A stretch of DNA of 64,000 nt from contig NZ_JACRTD010000008.1 of NCBI RefSeq assembly GCF_014385085.1, forward strand, positions 88,517-152,516, read 5' to 3'. The notes under the pieces are model-generated. The model had not been told where the DNA came from, searched no databases, and worked only from the letters and a program-made list of their open reading frames with translations. Positions within the stretch are counted from its first letter, which is position 1. Every line of letters begins with the position of its first letter. The position numbers and the translations under genes are program-made. This document shows, piece after piece, positions 1-8,462 of this stretch. This DNA is from Youxingia wuxianensis. Its GTDB lineage: Bacteria; Bacillota; Clostridia; Oscillospirales; Ruminococcaceae.

Positions 1-1213
1 CGGAAAAATGAACCGTGCTGCCATCCAAAGAAGCATAAATGCTGTTTTTATCCCAGAACGGATAACACAGCCGGACTGCAACATCGTAGGTGCCGTCCTC
101 ATCAATGGTGAACTTATAGGTGGCAGAGCCGTCCTCTCCCAAGGTCACAAGGGTCTTGGAAACAGAAACAATGCCGGAATAGCTGTCCGGTTCGGCATCG
201 TGGTCAATGAGAATTTCTCCAAACTCGGTCTTTTGCTGCTTGGCATAAGCGGTCAGATAGTTCCTACGGTTATAGACCTCTGCCATCTGGGGATAGGTTT
301 TTGCCGTGGCATCTCTGCCTTCCATGTAGTCATACACATGAGGGAGCGCCCACGGACCCATATCGTAATCGTCCCAATAGGAAAGGATCGGAATGAAAGG
401 CTGCGGTGGTGCATCATCGGTGAAGTTATACACGCCCTGCATCCAGTATTTTGCAGCATAGTAGGTGTGGGATGTGCCACGGTAGTATTCACCCAGATTT
501 TCCGGGGTATCATAGATCTGCCAGTTCCAACCGTAGGCAGGCATGCCGAGGAATACCTTTTCTGGGTTCATCACCCGCACAGCATAATCGTACACACCCT
601 CAAGCCAACTTCTCGGAGAGACGGGACCAGGAGCGGAACCTGCCCAAGCCATACCATAGGTCATAATGGATGCGGTATCGCAGTATTTATCAAGGTCACC
701 ATATACGCACCAGTTCTCTCCACCGACCGAGCCGTTGACCGAAGTCATACCCGGCAGGCAGATGTTCATCTCCTTGGTGGAGTCATAGGATTTCACGGTG
801 CTGTAAATATGGGCGAACATGGCGGTGGACGCTTCGTGGGTGGAGTAATCGTCGCCTTTTTCCAGGTCTATGTCCACACCGCTGCACCAGGGGTATTTCT
901 CCATGATGCGGACGAGTTCGGAGCAGAAAGTGTCCTGTGCGCCGTCCGTGTTGTCACGCAGGGCTTTGAAGATGGAGTTGGCACCGTCATTGGCAACGGT
1001 GAGCAGCCAACGGATATGGGGCCATTTGTTGATGTAGGTCAGCATATTGCTGATGGCAACACCGCTCTCGGTGATGGTGCCGGTCTTATCCACCTTAAAG
1101 GAAAACAGACCGATGGTATCGATGCGGTCGCCGTAATCGCGCAGGGCTTCATACATTCTGGCATTGCCCATGAATGTCCAGACCATGATGCGTTTGCCTT
1201 TGAGTTTATCCAT
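1..1213 (-). CDS. Tail-associated GH18-domain protein (C-terminus beyond window)
   Basis: Open reading frame running off the left edge, about 404 codons visible. Its ATG at 1213 overlaps the stop of the upstream gene (TGATG), so it is probably translationally coupled. Residues 112-118 read GVDIDLE, matching the DxxDxDxE active-site signature of glycosyl hydrolase family 18 (D114, D116, E118). The surrounding text (a strand-rich barrel, then WxxYGDLDKY and PAYGWNW) fits a GH18 TIM barrel such as chitinases and spore-cortex glycosidases. The last visible ~60 residues look like a beta-sandwich carbohydrate-binding module. As the last visible gene of the tail module it probably cleaves or binds a cell-wall or capsule glycan at the tail tip. 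The family call is fairly sure; the substrate is unknown. Confidence 0.8.
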   Translation of the reverse strand, partial: MDKLKGKRIMVWTFMGNARMYEALRDYGDRIDTIGLFSFKVDKTGTITESGVAISNMLTYINKWPHIRWLLTVANDGANSIFKALRDNTDGAQDTFCSELVRIMEKYPWCSGVDIDLEKGDDYSTHEASTAMFAHIYSTVKSYDSTKEMNICLPGMTSVNGSVGGENWCVYGDLDKYCDTASIMTYGMAWAGSAPGPVSPRSWLEGVYDYAVRVMNPEKVFLGMPAYGWNWQIYDTPENLGEYYRGTSHTYYAAKYWMQGVYNFTDDAPPQPFIPILSYWDDYDMGPWALPHVYDYMEGRDATAKTYPQMAEVYNRRNYLTAYAKQQKTEFGEILIDHDAEPDSYSGIVSVSKTLVTLGEDGSATYKFTIDEDGTYDVAVRLCYPFWDKNSIYASLDGSTVHFS

Positions 1214-1779
1214 CAGATTGTGTCACCTCCATCTGTCATTTGTTGCAGTTCAAACAGCACCCTTGCGGATTTTCCAGTTTCCAGGTTGACCCTGTGCTTG
1301 GAGTCCCAGGCGGCGCTGTACTGATAAAAACCCTCTTTCGGTTCGGTGATGCCGTTTCTGGTGCATTCCCGCACCGAAGCAAGGAGCGCCAGGTCATCTT
1401 CGGCATGGAGCGCATTTGGAAAAACCACCCGCTGTCCACCAACACCCTGGTGCAAGGAAACCGACCCGGCCGCCATGTCCGACTTGGGATAGATGTGGAT
1501 ATCCAAACCGCCGGAGGTCTCGCCAAGGTTGCATACAATGACCGTTTCGGCGGAGCGAACCACGCCGTTGAACCAGACCTTATCGCTTTTCGCCAGCCTG
1601 CTCTCCGTGTGCGGAACATAGCCGGTCAGCGCCGGTCCTTCCTGCAGCATGAGGTCAGTGAACCAGATCGTGCCGGAGCAGTTGGTGACGGTAGGTTTCA
1701 CCGTTACGCTCATGACACGCTTTTCCTGCTTTTTGTTTATGACCTCTGCCAGTCGGATGAATACGGGTTTAGCCATCAA
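1213..1779 (-). CDS. Phage tail-module structural protein, unknown (CSGTI repeat family)
   Basis: Product of 188 aa. I do not recognise a named family. A segment near residues 30-55 (NCSGTIWFTDLMLQ) is repeated in the neighbouring 65 aa protein, so the two genes share a module. The remainder is beta-rich without membrane segments or signal peptide. It starts inside the end of the upstream gene (11 bp overlap) and its stop overlaps the ATG of the GH18 gene, so all three are co-translated. The position after the tail lysin/endopeptidase-like gene suggests a baseplate or tail-fibre accessory protein. This is inferred from context only. Confidence 0.6.
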   Translation of the reverse strand: MMAKPVFIRLAEVINKKQEKRVMSVTVKPTVTNCSGTIWFTDLMLQEGPALTGYVPHTESRLAKSDKVWFNGVVRSAETVIVCNLGETSGGLDIHIYPKSDMAAGSVSLHQGVGGQRVVFPNALHAEDDLALLASVRECTRNGITEPKEGFYQYSAAWDSKHRVNLETGKSARVLFELQQMTDGGDTI

Positions 1780-1966
1780 GCACCCACTTCATTTCGCAGG
1801 GATGACCTACCCATCCCGTGGCAACAGAACCTGGCTGAAGCAGAAGGTCTGTTACATAAATTGTGCCGGAGCAGTTGGTGATGCAGATACTCACCGTTAT
1901 GGATTTGACCTTGGAAAAGTAGTTCTCCGGCGTGATCTTTTCCGTAGTTTTCGAGAAATAAGCCAT
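1769..1966 (-). CDS. Small tail-module protein sharing the CSGTI segment
   Basis: 65 aa. Residues 27-60 contain NCSGTIYVTDLLLQ followed by a short hydrophobic stretch, closely matching the N-terminal part of the 188 aa product next door. It may be a duplicated single-module version of that gene. A second reading frame covers the same stretch (to 1979), but the frame with the conserved segment is the credible one. It lies directly behind the large tail protein gene and overlaps the next gene by 11 bp. No catalytic motif is visible. Function unknown; probably a structural add-on to the tail tip. Confidence 0.55.
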   Translation of the reverse strand: MAYFSKTTEKITPENYFSKVKSITVSICITNCSGTIYVTDLLLQPGSVATGWVGHPCEMKWVLDG

Positions 1967-1978
1967 ATCGCACCTCCA

Positions 1979-4504
1979 TCAGTACAGGTCAATGAAACGG
2001 GTCTCGGTGGTGCCGTCCTCGTATTCTATGACCACCTCAATGCCCACCTGGGCATCGTCAGACAGCTTCTCCAGATCGTCCGAAGCAATCTGCGCCGACA
2101 GCGTATAACTGCTGCGGTTGGACGGATACACGGTCTGGGACATACTCTTGGTCATACCCGCAACACCCACAGCCTTAAAGGATGCCGTGCCGGAAGCACC
2201 GTTTGCACCGTCTGCTTCAAAGCCGGAATTGACCCAATAGGCCATGTCATCATCGGCACGGGAATTACGCAGATGATTGAACGGTACCAATTCTCGGATG
2301 TCGTTATTGGAGACCACGCTCGTACCCTCAAGGGAGTCTGCGATAGTATCCAGAGTACTGACGGAGCTGCCCAAGTTCTTCAGCGTGGTGGACAGTTCCA
2401 GAACGGTGTTCCAAGGCTCCTGCAGATTGTACTCGCGGCGCACAATACGGGTGGTGACCGAAAGTCCCAACTCCTTATCTTCGACACGGACATAATCGCC
2501 CAGATTCCAGGCTTCATGCTCATAGCCCGTCAGAACGGACAAGTCCATCGCATTCAGCACATAGGACACGGTAGGCTTGCAGTATTCCGCAAGGCGCATG
2601 GCTGTAAATTCCTTCATTTGGTACGGGTTGGTGAAGGAGGAGCAGTCCAGAGTGGTAATGCGGATTTCCTTGGAATAGGTGTAATCCTCAAGGTAAGGTT
2701 TGCCGCCGTTGATATCCGAGAAGGTCAGCCCATCCGCACCCACGGCATATAGCCTGGTGACCAGAGAGCGGGTGTCCACGATACGCTCGATGCTTTTCAT
2801 GTTCTTTTTATAAGCAAACAGCGCGCCGCTGTCTTTGCCGTTGACCGTCAGCAGATGCACCAGTCGGTTCGGACAATCGAAAACAAGGTCGCCGCCGTGG
2901 AGATTGGCAATGCTGCGGAGAATGGAAAGAGCGTTCTTTTCCGTGGAAGTCCAGGTACGCTTGGTGGTCACATTGACCGTGCCGACACTCCATTCGGTGT
3001 CTGCCAGAGCGTAGGCAATAGCAACATCAGCAGTCTCGGCATCAAACTTCTTTTCTTCCTTGCGGACAGAAAAGGTCAGGTCATAGAACTCTGCCTCGGC
3101 ATATACCTGGGTAATGGTGCTGCCGGTGCTGTCCTTCACATCGGTAATGGTGCGGATTTTATAAACATCGTCAACGATCTGGATTTTCTTCTCGTTATCG
3201 ATGTACTTTCGCTTGCTGTCACGGTACGGAATGCTGAAGGTCAGCGTGTCCTCGCCGTTGATTTCGCCTGTGACAATAATGTCATAGGCATTTTCCAAAA
3301 CCGCTTCCCACGCGCCATTGCTGTCCAGAACCACAGGTCTGGCATAGCCGAGCTTCTCATAGGGTGCCTTGGGAATGTCATAGAGCCGGATATCCACCAG
3401 TTTCGGAGTTTTGGTGGTGTCCGAAGTGGTGAGCGTAACCTTGAAGCGGATATAGTTTCGGTTGGGAGATTGCAGCTTTCCGTCCGAGCCGACCACGATC
3501 CAGTCGCTCCAATCCGTAAGGTCATCACTGGTGGAGGTCTCCACGGATGCAATGGCGGTGACTCCCGCCGTGTACTCACTGGTAACGGACACCTTACCCG
3601 TGCCGGAAAGATTGCAGTCAGCAGCTTTCGTATAAATTACACCGCTTTCCGGGTAGACGCCATCAGCAGCTTTCAGCGTGACACCGCTTGCATCGGTAAG
3701 GGCATCCACATCGGAAGAACTGTCTGCACCGTTGCAGAGGACGGTTGCTCTGAAAAAGTCCACCAAATCATCTGCGGTCAGTGCGGAATCACAATCCAAA
3801 AACCAGTCATCAAAGCCACCTGCGTAGTAATAGGTGTCGGCGTGCATACCGATAACCAGATCAGCAACGCAGGAGCGATTTAGTTCCCCGGTGAATGTCA
3901 GTACATCGGACTTCCAGACTTCGCCTGTGGAGCGGTCGCCCACAACATAAGTGAACTGCTTACTTGTAGGCTCAATGACCCCGGCAATAAAATACCAACC
4001 GCCGTTGACCAGAGAGAACGATGGAGTCACAGTCTTATCCAATATCAGCGAACCAGATGAGTTATACAGCATGATTCTGGGCTTGCCGGAATAAAGGGAC
4101 AGATAGAAAATTGGCTGTCCGGGACCGTATCTGGTGTTAAAGATCGGACAGAAAGTGTTGCCCACTGAATAAGTGGTAGGGTTCATCCAACCTCCCACAA
4201 TGATGCGCTCACCAAGGTTGGCAAAGATGCTGCCGTCATTGGTGACCTGCAGGTGGGTCTTTTCCGTGGTCGGATTATTGATATTGAAACGAATCTGGCG
4301 ACCTTTGGGACTTTTGGAGAGGTTTGCTGTAGTGCCAGACCAGTTGATAACAGTAAAGTTACGGCCGTAGCCGGACTCATCCATCAAGGAGGTATCTTCA
4401 TCCGGCGCAGACTCGTTGAATCGCCATAAGCCGGAGGCGGCATACTCTGCCGGGAACTCACCCGTAAAATCTGTTTGCTTATTCAGAATTGTTTTCAGAG
4501 ACAT
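1979..4504 (-). CDS. Large tail protein (tail-lysin/endopeptidase-like) with LamG-type domain
   Basis: 841 aa from the ATG at 4504, which has GGAGGTGAC just upstream; a longer open frame to 4534 has no such site. Residues ~35-260 (GLWRFNE..., DESGYGRNFT, GGWMNP, YYYAGGFDDW) look like a concanavalin/LamG-type jelly-roll domain, a sugar- or protein-binding fold. Residues ~400-740 resemble the phage minor structural protein/prophage endopeptidase-tail family (siphovirus Gp37-like), with LTFSIPY, a NLGDYVRVEDKELGLSVTTRIVRREY segment and a C-terminal beta domain. It follows the distal tail gene, the usual order for the tail hub/Tal protein. Likely role: tail tip hub plus host-surface binding. No clear peptidase active site is seen. 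Confidence 0.75.
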   Translation of the reverse strand: MSLKTILNKQTDFTGEFPAEYAASGLWRFNESAPDEDTSLMDESGYGRNFTVINWSGTTANLSKSPKGRQIRFNINNPTTEKTHLQVTNDGSIFANLGERIIVGGWMNPTTYSVGNTFCPIFNTRYGPGQPIFYLSLYSGKPRIMLYNSSGSLILDKTVTPSFSLVNGGWYFIAGVIEPTSKQFTYVVGDRSTGEVWKSDVLTFTGELNRSCVADLVIGMHADTYYYAGGFDDWFLDCDSALTADDLVDFFRATVLCNGADSSSDVDALTDASGVTLKAADGVYPESGVIYTKAADCNLSGTGKVSVTSEYTAGVTAIASVETSTSDDLTDWSDWIVVGSDGKLQSPNRNYIRFKVTLTTSDTTKTPKLVDIRLYDIPKAPYEKLGYARPVVLDSNGAWEAVLENAYDIIVTGEINGEDTLTFSIPYRDSKRKYIDNEKKIQIVDDVYKIRTITDVKDSTGSTITQVYAEAEFYDLTFSVRKEEKKFDAETADVAIAYALADTEWSVGTVNVTTKRTWTSTEKNALSILRSIANLHGGDLVFDCPNRLVHLLTVNGKDSGALFAYKKNMKSIERIVDTRSLVTRLYAVGADGLTFSDINGGKPYLEDYTYSKEIRITTLDCSSFTNPYQMKEFTAMRLAEYCKPTVSYVLNAMDLSVLTGYEHEAWNLGDYVRVEDKELGLSVTTRIVRREYNLQEPWNTVLELSTTLKNLGSSVSTLDTIADSLEGTSVVSNNDIRELVPFNHLRNSRADDDMAYWVNSGFEADGANGASGTASFKAVGVAGMTKSMSQTVYPSNRSSYTLSAQIASDDLEKLSDDAQVGIEVVIEYEDGTTETRFIDLY

Positions 4505-4508
4505 TCCG

Positions 4509-5285
4509 TCACCTCCATCTGCTCTTGGCCCCAATTTGTAGTTCCGTCAGCGTGGCATTGCTCACTTCCACGGTGACCGTATTATCACCGACAGCAAGGG
4601 TCGGAAAGTTCAGTTCCTGCAAATACGGCAGGCCGTTGCGGAGAGTCTCTCCGTTTTCATCCACCACATAGGCAGTCATCCTGTCGGTGTCCACAACAAG
4701 GGTTTCGCCCTCGGAGAGCGTGGCGTTCATAACCTTCATCTCCGAGCCGTTTGTGGTAATGCTGATATAATTGCTTGCCCCGGCAGACAGCACACCTTTG
4801 ATGCGATAGACCGGGAGAGACTCAATGTTGCCAATGGCACGGGTCACGGTATGAGTACCTTCCTCGGCAATGGAGAAGGTCTCATCCGTCAGTGCGTAGG
4901 CAAATGGGTCTGGGCAGAAAAATTTCAGTTCAAAGCTGCCTGCCGAGCGGACGAGCCGTTCACAGTCCACAGCATCATTCAGACGCGCCATAAAATATCT
5001 GTCTGGGACGTCATCAAACACAAGCTGATGAAGTCCCTGGGTAGGGTCAAGCCAAGCGGCAATGTTATCCAAAGCGGACACCAGTGCCATAAAGCTGTGC
5101 TTGGGATAGATGCTGCAATGGGCGGTGATTTCTCTGTAATCGAAGTCAGCTCCGAAGTCTGCAACACCATATTTCCCCGGCACGGTGGTGGTAAAGTTGC
5201 GAAGTTTACCACACACCTGCCAGGAGGTCAGCCGGGCTTTGACGCCCATACTGGCCGATGTAATATCGTTATAGGTAAAACCCAT
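4509..5285 (-). CDS. Distal tail protein (Dit family)
   Basis: 258 aa. The N-terminal ~130 residues have the pattern of siphovirus distal tail proteins (ring-forming split beta-barrel): a charged loop with DFGADFDYREI, then a helix ALDNIAAWLDP and DVPDRYFMARL. The C-terminal ~120 residues (NIESLPVYRIKG... NFPTLAVGDNTVTVE) form the galectin/CBM-like domain usual for Dit. It lies between tape measure and tail-hub genes, which is the canonical Dit position. The product would form the hexameric ring joining tail tube and baseplate. Spacing to the next gene is only 4 bp. Confidence 0.85.
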   Translation of the reverse strand: MGFTYNDITSASMGVKARLTSWQVCGKLRNFTTTVPGKYGVADFGADFDYREITAHCSIYPKHSFMALVSALDNIAAWLDPTQGLHQLVFDDVPDRYFMARLNDAVDCERLVRSAGSFELKFFCPDPFAYALTDETFSIAEEGTHTVTRAIGNIESLPVYRIKGVLSAGASNYISITTNGSEMKVMNATLSEGETLVVDTDRMTAYVVDENGETLRNGLPYLQELNFPTLAVGDNTVTVEVSNATLTELQIGAKSRWR

Positions 5286-5301
5286 AGGTCAAAGCCCTCC
5301 T

Positions 5302-7860
5302 TTATGCTGTAGTGAAGTGACCCTGTGCGCGAGAGCCACTTTGAATAAGGTTGTAGAGTTCCTGGGAAATCTTGCGGATATCCTCTTCGCTGCGGACAAC
5401 CATCTGCTGAATGGTAATGAGCGCGCCGTAGCCCATGCCGCCGATGCCGGAAGCAGTATCGTTGCGGTTGACCGTGCCGTTGACGGTGAAGTCGGTCGGC
5501 AGCGCCGTGGTCATATCATCAGCCAAGCTGTGCATCACATCGTTGATTTCAGAACTCATGCCTTCAGCGGCAGCAACGGCGTCCTTACCGTTGGCATTGA
5601 TAGCCCCTGCCAGACCTTCCACCAACATCTCACCGACCCAGCCCATTTCCTTGGACGGGGATGCGATACCGAAGAAGTCGCAGATACCATCCCAAATGGA
5701 GGAAATCCACCCGGACACCTTATTCCAAAGCCAGGATGCCAGGGACTGGATGCCCTGCCACAAGCCACGGACAAGGTTGCCACCAACCTCGGCAAGTTGC
5801 GATACACCCTTGCCGAAGGCAGAGACCAGACCCGCAAGGATCTGCGGCACAGCCTTTACAATTTCAATGATGATGGTCGGCAGGTTGGCAATAAGGGAGA
5901 TGAACAGTTCCACACCTGCCTGCACAATCTGGGGAATGCTGTTTATAAGGGCATTGACCACCGAACCGATGATTTCCGGGATAGCCGCCATGATTGTGGT
6001 GATGATCTCCGGCAGAGCCTGCACCAAGGAAATCAGAAGGTCGATACCCGCCTGGATGATAAGCGGAATACTGTCCAGTACGGCGGTGATGATGCCGTCA
6101 ATAATCTGCGGGATAGCTTCTACCACAGCAACGATAATGTCTGGCAATGCCGCCACCAGAGAGGTCAGAAGCTGAATGCCCGCCTCGATGATTTGGGGAA
6201 TCGCGCCGAGAATGAACTCAATAATTGCTGTAATAATGGAAGGCAACGCTTCAATCAGCGTTGGAATTGCGGCAAGCAAACCTTCTGCCAGTCCCATAAT
6301 CAGTTGCAGGGCAGCATCAAGAATCATAGGAAGGTTGGAAATCAGACCTTCCACAATAGTGATGATTGCCTGCACTGCCGCCGGGATAAGCTGCGGAAGT
6401 GCCGAGCCGATACCTTCCACCAGAGAGACGATGATCTGAACGGCGGCATCCACCAAAAGCGGAAGGTTCTCGATCAGCGTGTTCACGATGGTCATCACCG
6501 CTTCAATGACTGCCGGCACCAGTTGCGGTATCATCGTCAGCAGCGTGGTCAGCACCTGGGAGAACAGGTCAACCACGGTGTCCAGTAAGGTCGGGAGCAG
6601 CTCGCCCACGGTCGAAAGCAAGGCATTCAGCGCCGTTGGCAGAGCCGAGATGATATTCTCAATGACAGGGGTAATGTTGGTCAGCACATCCTGGAATGCA
6701 TCCACCACATTGTTGCAAAGCTGCTCGATGTCAGCATCGGCATTACCGAAGCCCACGATGAGGTTGTCGATAGCCGCCTTCATGGCGTTCATAGAACCTT
6801 CGATGGTGTGTTCCGCTTCGGCAGCGGTGGCACCGGCAACGCCCATGCTCTCTTGAATGACGTGGATTGCTTCGACCACATCAGCGTAGGAACTGATATC
6901 GTACTCAATGCCGGAAATGGCTTGGGCATCGGCAAGCAACCGTTCCATTTCGGTCTTGGTGCCGCCGTAGCCGAGTTTCAGGTTATCGAGCATCGTGTAG
7001 TTCTGCTTGGCAAATCCCTGGTATGCATTCTGGATGAGTCCGATGTCCGTACCCATCTTATTGGCGTTATCTGCCATGTCGGTGATAGCCATGTCCGCAT
7101 ACTTGACTGCCGCTTCGGTGTCGCCGCCCAAAGAGGAAATCAGCGAGGCGGAGAAGGATGTAACCGTAGACATATAGTCATTGGCCGACATACCGGCGGT
7201 TTTATATGCGTTATTAGCGTACTCCTGCAAGGATGCGGAGGAGTCTTTGAACAGGGTGTCGATACCACCCACAAGCTGCTCATATTCGCCGTAGGCTTCC
7301 ACCACAGCCTTGCCCAGGGACACAGCGGCGGCTGCGGCAGCAGTTACCACCGCACCCATCGCAATGCCCACGGTTTTCAGAGTGCCGCCCAACTTGGAGA
7401 ATTTCCCCTCGGAGTCATCGGCGGCATCTCCGGCATCATCCAGTTCCTCTTCCAGATCATCGGCGCTGTCGGCAACATCGTCCATTTCACGCTCGGCATC
7501 ATCCAGAGCCGCGTTGTTGCGGTCGAGTTCCCGTTCCATATCGTTCAGCGCAGCGGTGGCGTTGTTTAATTGGATCTGCCACTGCTGCGTTCTACGGTCG
7601 TTTTCACCGAAGGACTCGGAGGCATTTGCAAGTGCCTGGCGTAAGGTTTCGATTTTCTGCTTTTGGGCTTCGATTTCCTTGTTTAGCACCTGGTTCCGGG
7701 CAGTGAGGGCTTCCACGGAATTGTCGTTTTTATCGAACTGCGACTGAACGACCTTCATTTCCGAGCCGAGGACTTTGAAGGACTGGTTAATTTCCGACAG
7801 AGCCTTCTTGAACTCTTTTTCGCCCTCAAGACCGATTTTTAAGCCAAAATCATCTGCCAT
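5302..7860 (-). CDS. Phage tail tape measure protein
   Basis: 852 aa, the longest gene of the tail module. Residues ~30-150 form a highly charged coiled coil (EKEIEAQKQKIETLRQ, then runs of Asp/Glu). A hydrophobic alanine-rich segment follows at ~163-185. The middle (422-685) consists of six consecutive 44-residue hydrophobic units of the type IPxIIxAGIxLLxSLVxALP. The C-terminal part has ASPSKEMGWVGEMLVEGLAGAI, a motif common to tape measure proteins of Gram-positive phages. The protein sets tail length inside the tube and is expelled during infection, probably with membrane contact by the hydrophobic repeats. It is preceded by the frameshifted chaperone gene, as expected. Confidence 0.93.
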   Translation of the reverse strand: MADDFGLKIGLEGEKEFKKALSEINQSFKVLGSEMKVVQSQFDKNDNSVEALTARNQVLNKEIEAQKQKIETLRQALANASESFGENDRRTQQWQIQLNNATAALNDMERELDRNNAALDDAEREMDDVADSADDLEEELDDAGDAADDSEGKFSKLGGTLKTVGIAMGAVVTAAAAAAVSLGKAVVEAYGEYEQLVGGIDTLFKDSSASLQEYANNAYKTAGMSANDYMSTVTSFSASLISSLGGDTEAAVKYADMAITDMADNANKMGTDIGLIQNAYQGFAKQNYTMLDNLKLGYGGTKTEMERLLADAQAISGIEYDISSYADVVEAIHVIQESMGVAGATAAEAEHTIEGSMNAMKAAIDNLIVGFGNADADIEQLCNNVVDAFQDVLTNITPVIENIISALPTALNALLSTVGELLPTLLDTVVDLFSQVLTTLLTMIPQLVPAVIEAVMTIVNTLIENLPLLVDAAVQIIVSLVEGIGSALPQLIPAAVQAIITIVEGLISNLPMILDAALQLIMGLAEGLLAAIPTLIEALPSIITAIIEFILGAIPQIIEAGIQLLTSLVAALPDIIVAVVEAIPQIIDGIITAVLDSIPLIIQAGIDLLISLVQALPEIITTIMAAIPEIIGSVVNALINSIPQIVQAGVELFISLIANLPTIIIEIVKAVPQILAGLVSAFGKGVSQLAEVGGNLVRGLWQGIQSLASWLWNKVSGWISSIWDGICDFFGIASPSKEMGWVGEMLVEGLAGAINANGKDAVAAAEGMSSEINDVMHSLADDMTTALPTDFTVNGTVNRNDTASGIGGMGYGALITIQQMVVRSEEDIRKISQELYNLIQSGSRAQGHFTTA

Positions 7861-7877
7861 CTATACCACCTCCTTCG

Positions 7878-8081
7878 TCAGATTCCGTCCGGGATAATGT
7901 CATCGATGAACAATTCCCGCTTGGGCTTGGCAAGCCCGTTATATTGCTTGTGGCACTCCCAAAGGTCCAGGAGTAAACCAAACGGCATCAACCACACCTC
8001 ATCCTGCGACAGATGGAGGTGGGCGATGCCGTAATATAAAAGTCGAGTAAATAACTCTCCGTCACTTACTCGACCACCGCG
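7878..8081 (-). CDS. Frameshift extension of the tail assembly chaperone (GT-type product)
   Basis: This frame has no good start codon of its own but is open from the slippery site at 8081-8087 to the TGA at 7878-7880. A -1 slip on A-AAA-AAC adds 67 residues (beginning RGGRVSDGELF, later VWLMPFGLLLDLWECHKQYN) to the first 123 residues of the chaperone. The ending closely resembles the second frame of other Firmicutes phage tail chaperones, with the aromatic LLDLWE core. A fused product of about 190 aa plus the unshifted 127 aa form is the lambda G/GT arrangement. The stop is 18 bp before the tape measure ATG. Confidence 0.8.
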   Translation of the reverse strand, partial: RGGRVSDGELFTRLLYYGIAHLHLSQDEVWLMPFGLLLDLWECHKQYNGLAKPKRELFIDDIIPDGI

Positions 8082-8449
8082 TTTTTTGAGTCAGACTCAC
8101 TTTCCACATTTCGCTTGGTGCCCTTATACAGAGCCTCGGTGATTGCCACCTTGTAGGTTGCCAGATCCACAGGTGTGGTGAGCAGTTCCACCATCTCCTC
8201 GGTGAGCAGATCCTTGGGGGCATCCTTGTGCTTGAGGTTGTGAACCAGGATGGACTGGTTTGCCAGAAGCGTGATGAGCCATACGATCTCGCCAATGGCC
8301 ATCTCGAAGTTCTCGGACTTCATCAGCTTATCGCCCAGGTTCTCCAAACCGCCGTAACGACCGGCGATGTCTTTGGTAGCCTTGGTTGTCAGAAGCAGCG
8401 TATACTCATCGCCGCCGATGTTGATATTTGCAGAGCGTTCAGTAGTCAT
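8066..8449 (-). CDS. Tail assembly chaperone (G-type, unshifted form)
   Basis: 127 aa. It occupies the conserved slot between major tail protein and tape measure gene. The product is small, acidic at the C-terminus and largely helical (EMAIGEIVWLITLLANQS), as in Gram-positive phage tail chaperones that coat the tape measure protein during assembly. The frame ends a few codons after a slippery A-AAA-AAC, read in phase as tcA AAA AAC, which allows the longer shifted product described separately. ATG at 8449 sits close behind the major tail protein gene. Confidence 0.85.
   Translation of the reverse strand: MTTERSANINIGGDEYTLLLTTKATKDIAGRYGGLENLGDKLMKSENFEMAIGEIVWLITLLANQSILVHNLKHKDAPKDLLTEEMVELLTTPVDLATYKVAITEALYKGTKRNVESESDSKNAVVE
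8081..8087 (-). promoter_or_regulatory. Programmed -1 ribosomal frameshift site A-AAA-AAC
   Basis: On the minus strand the heptamer AAAAAAC is in the X-XXY-YYZ phase relative to the chaperone frame, four codons before its stop. Slipping back one base opens a frame that stays open for 67 codons and encodes a conserved chaperone tail. Slippery site, phase, position and the family's known behaviour all agree. I did not find an obvious stimulatory pseudoknot by eye. Confidence 0.8.
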
Positions 8450-8462
8450 AGGTTAGTCCTCC

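Noticed and set aside
8-1324. 438-codon open frame on the plus strand
   Set aside because: Opposite the GH18 gene, whose active-site motif and coupling to the neighbour show the minus strand is coding.
5317-6588. Long plus-strand frame across the tape measure repeats
   Set aside because: Its apparent repetitive protein only reflects the 132-bp repeats of the real gene on the other strand.
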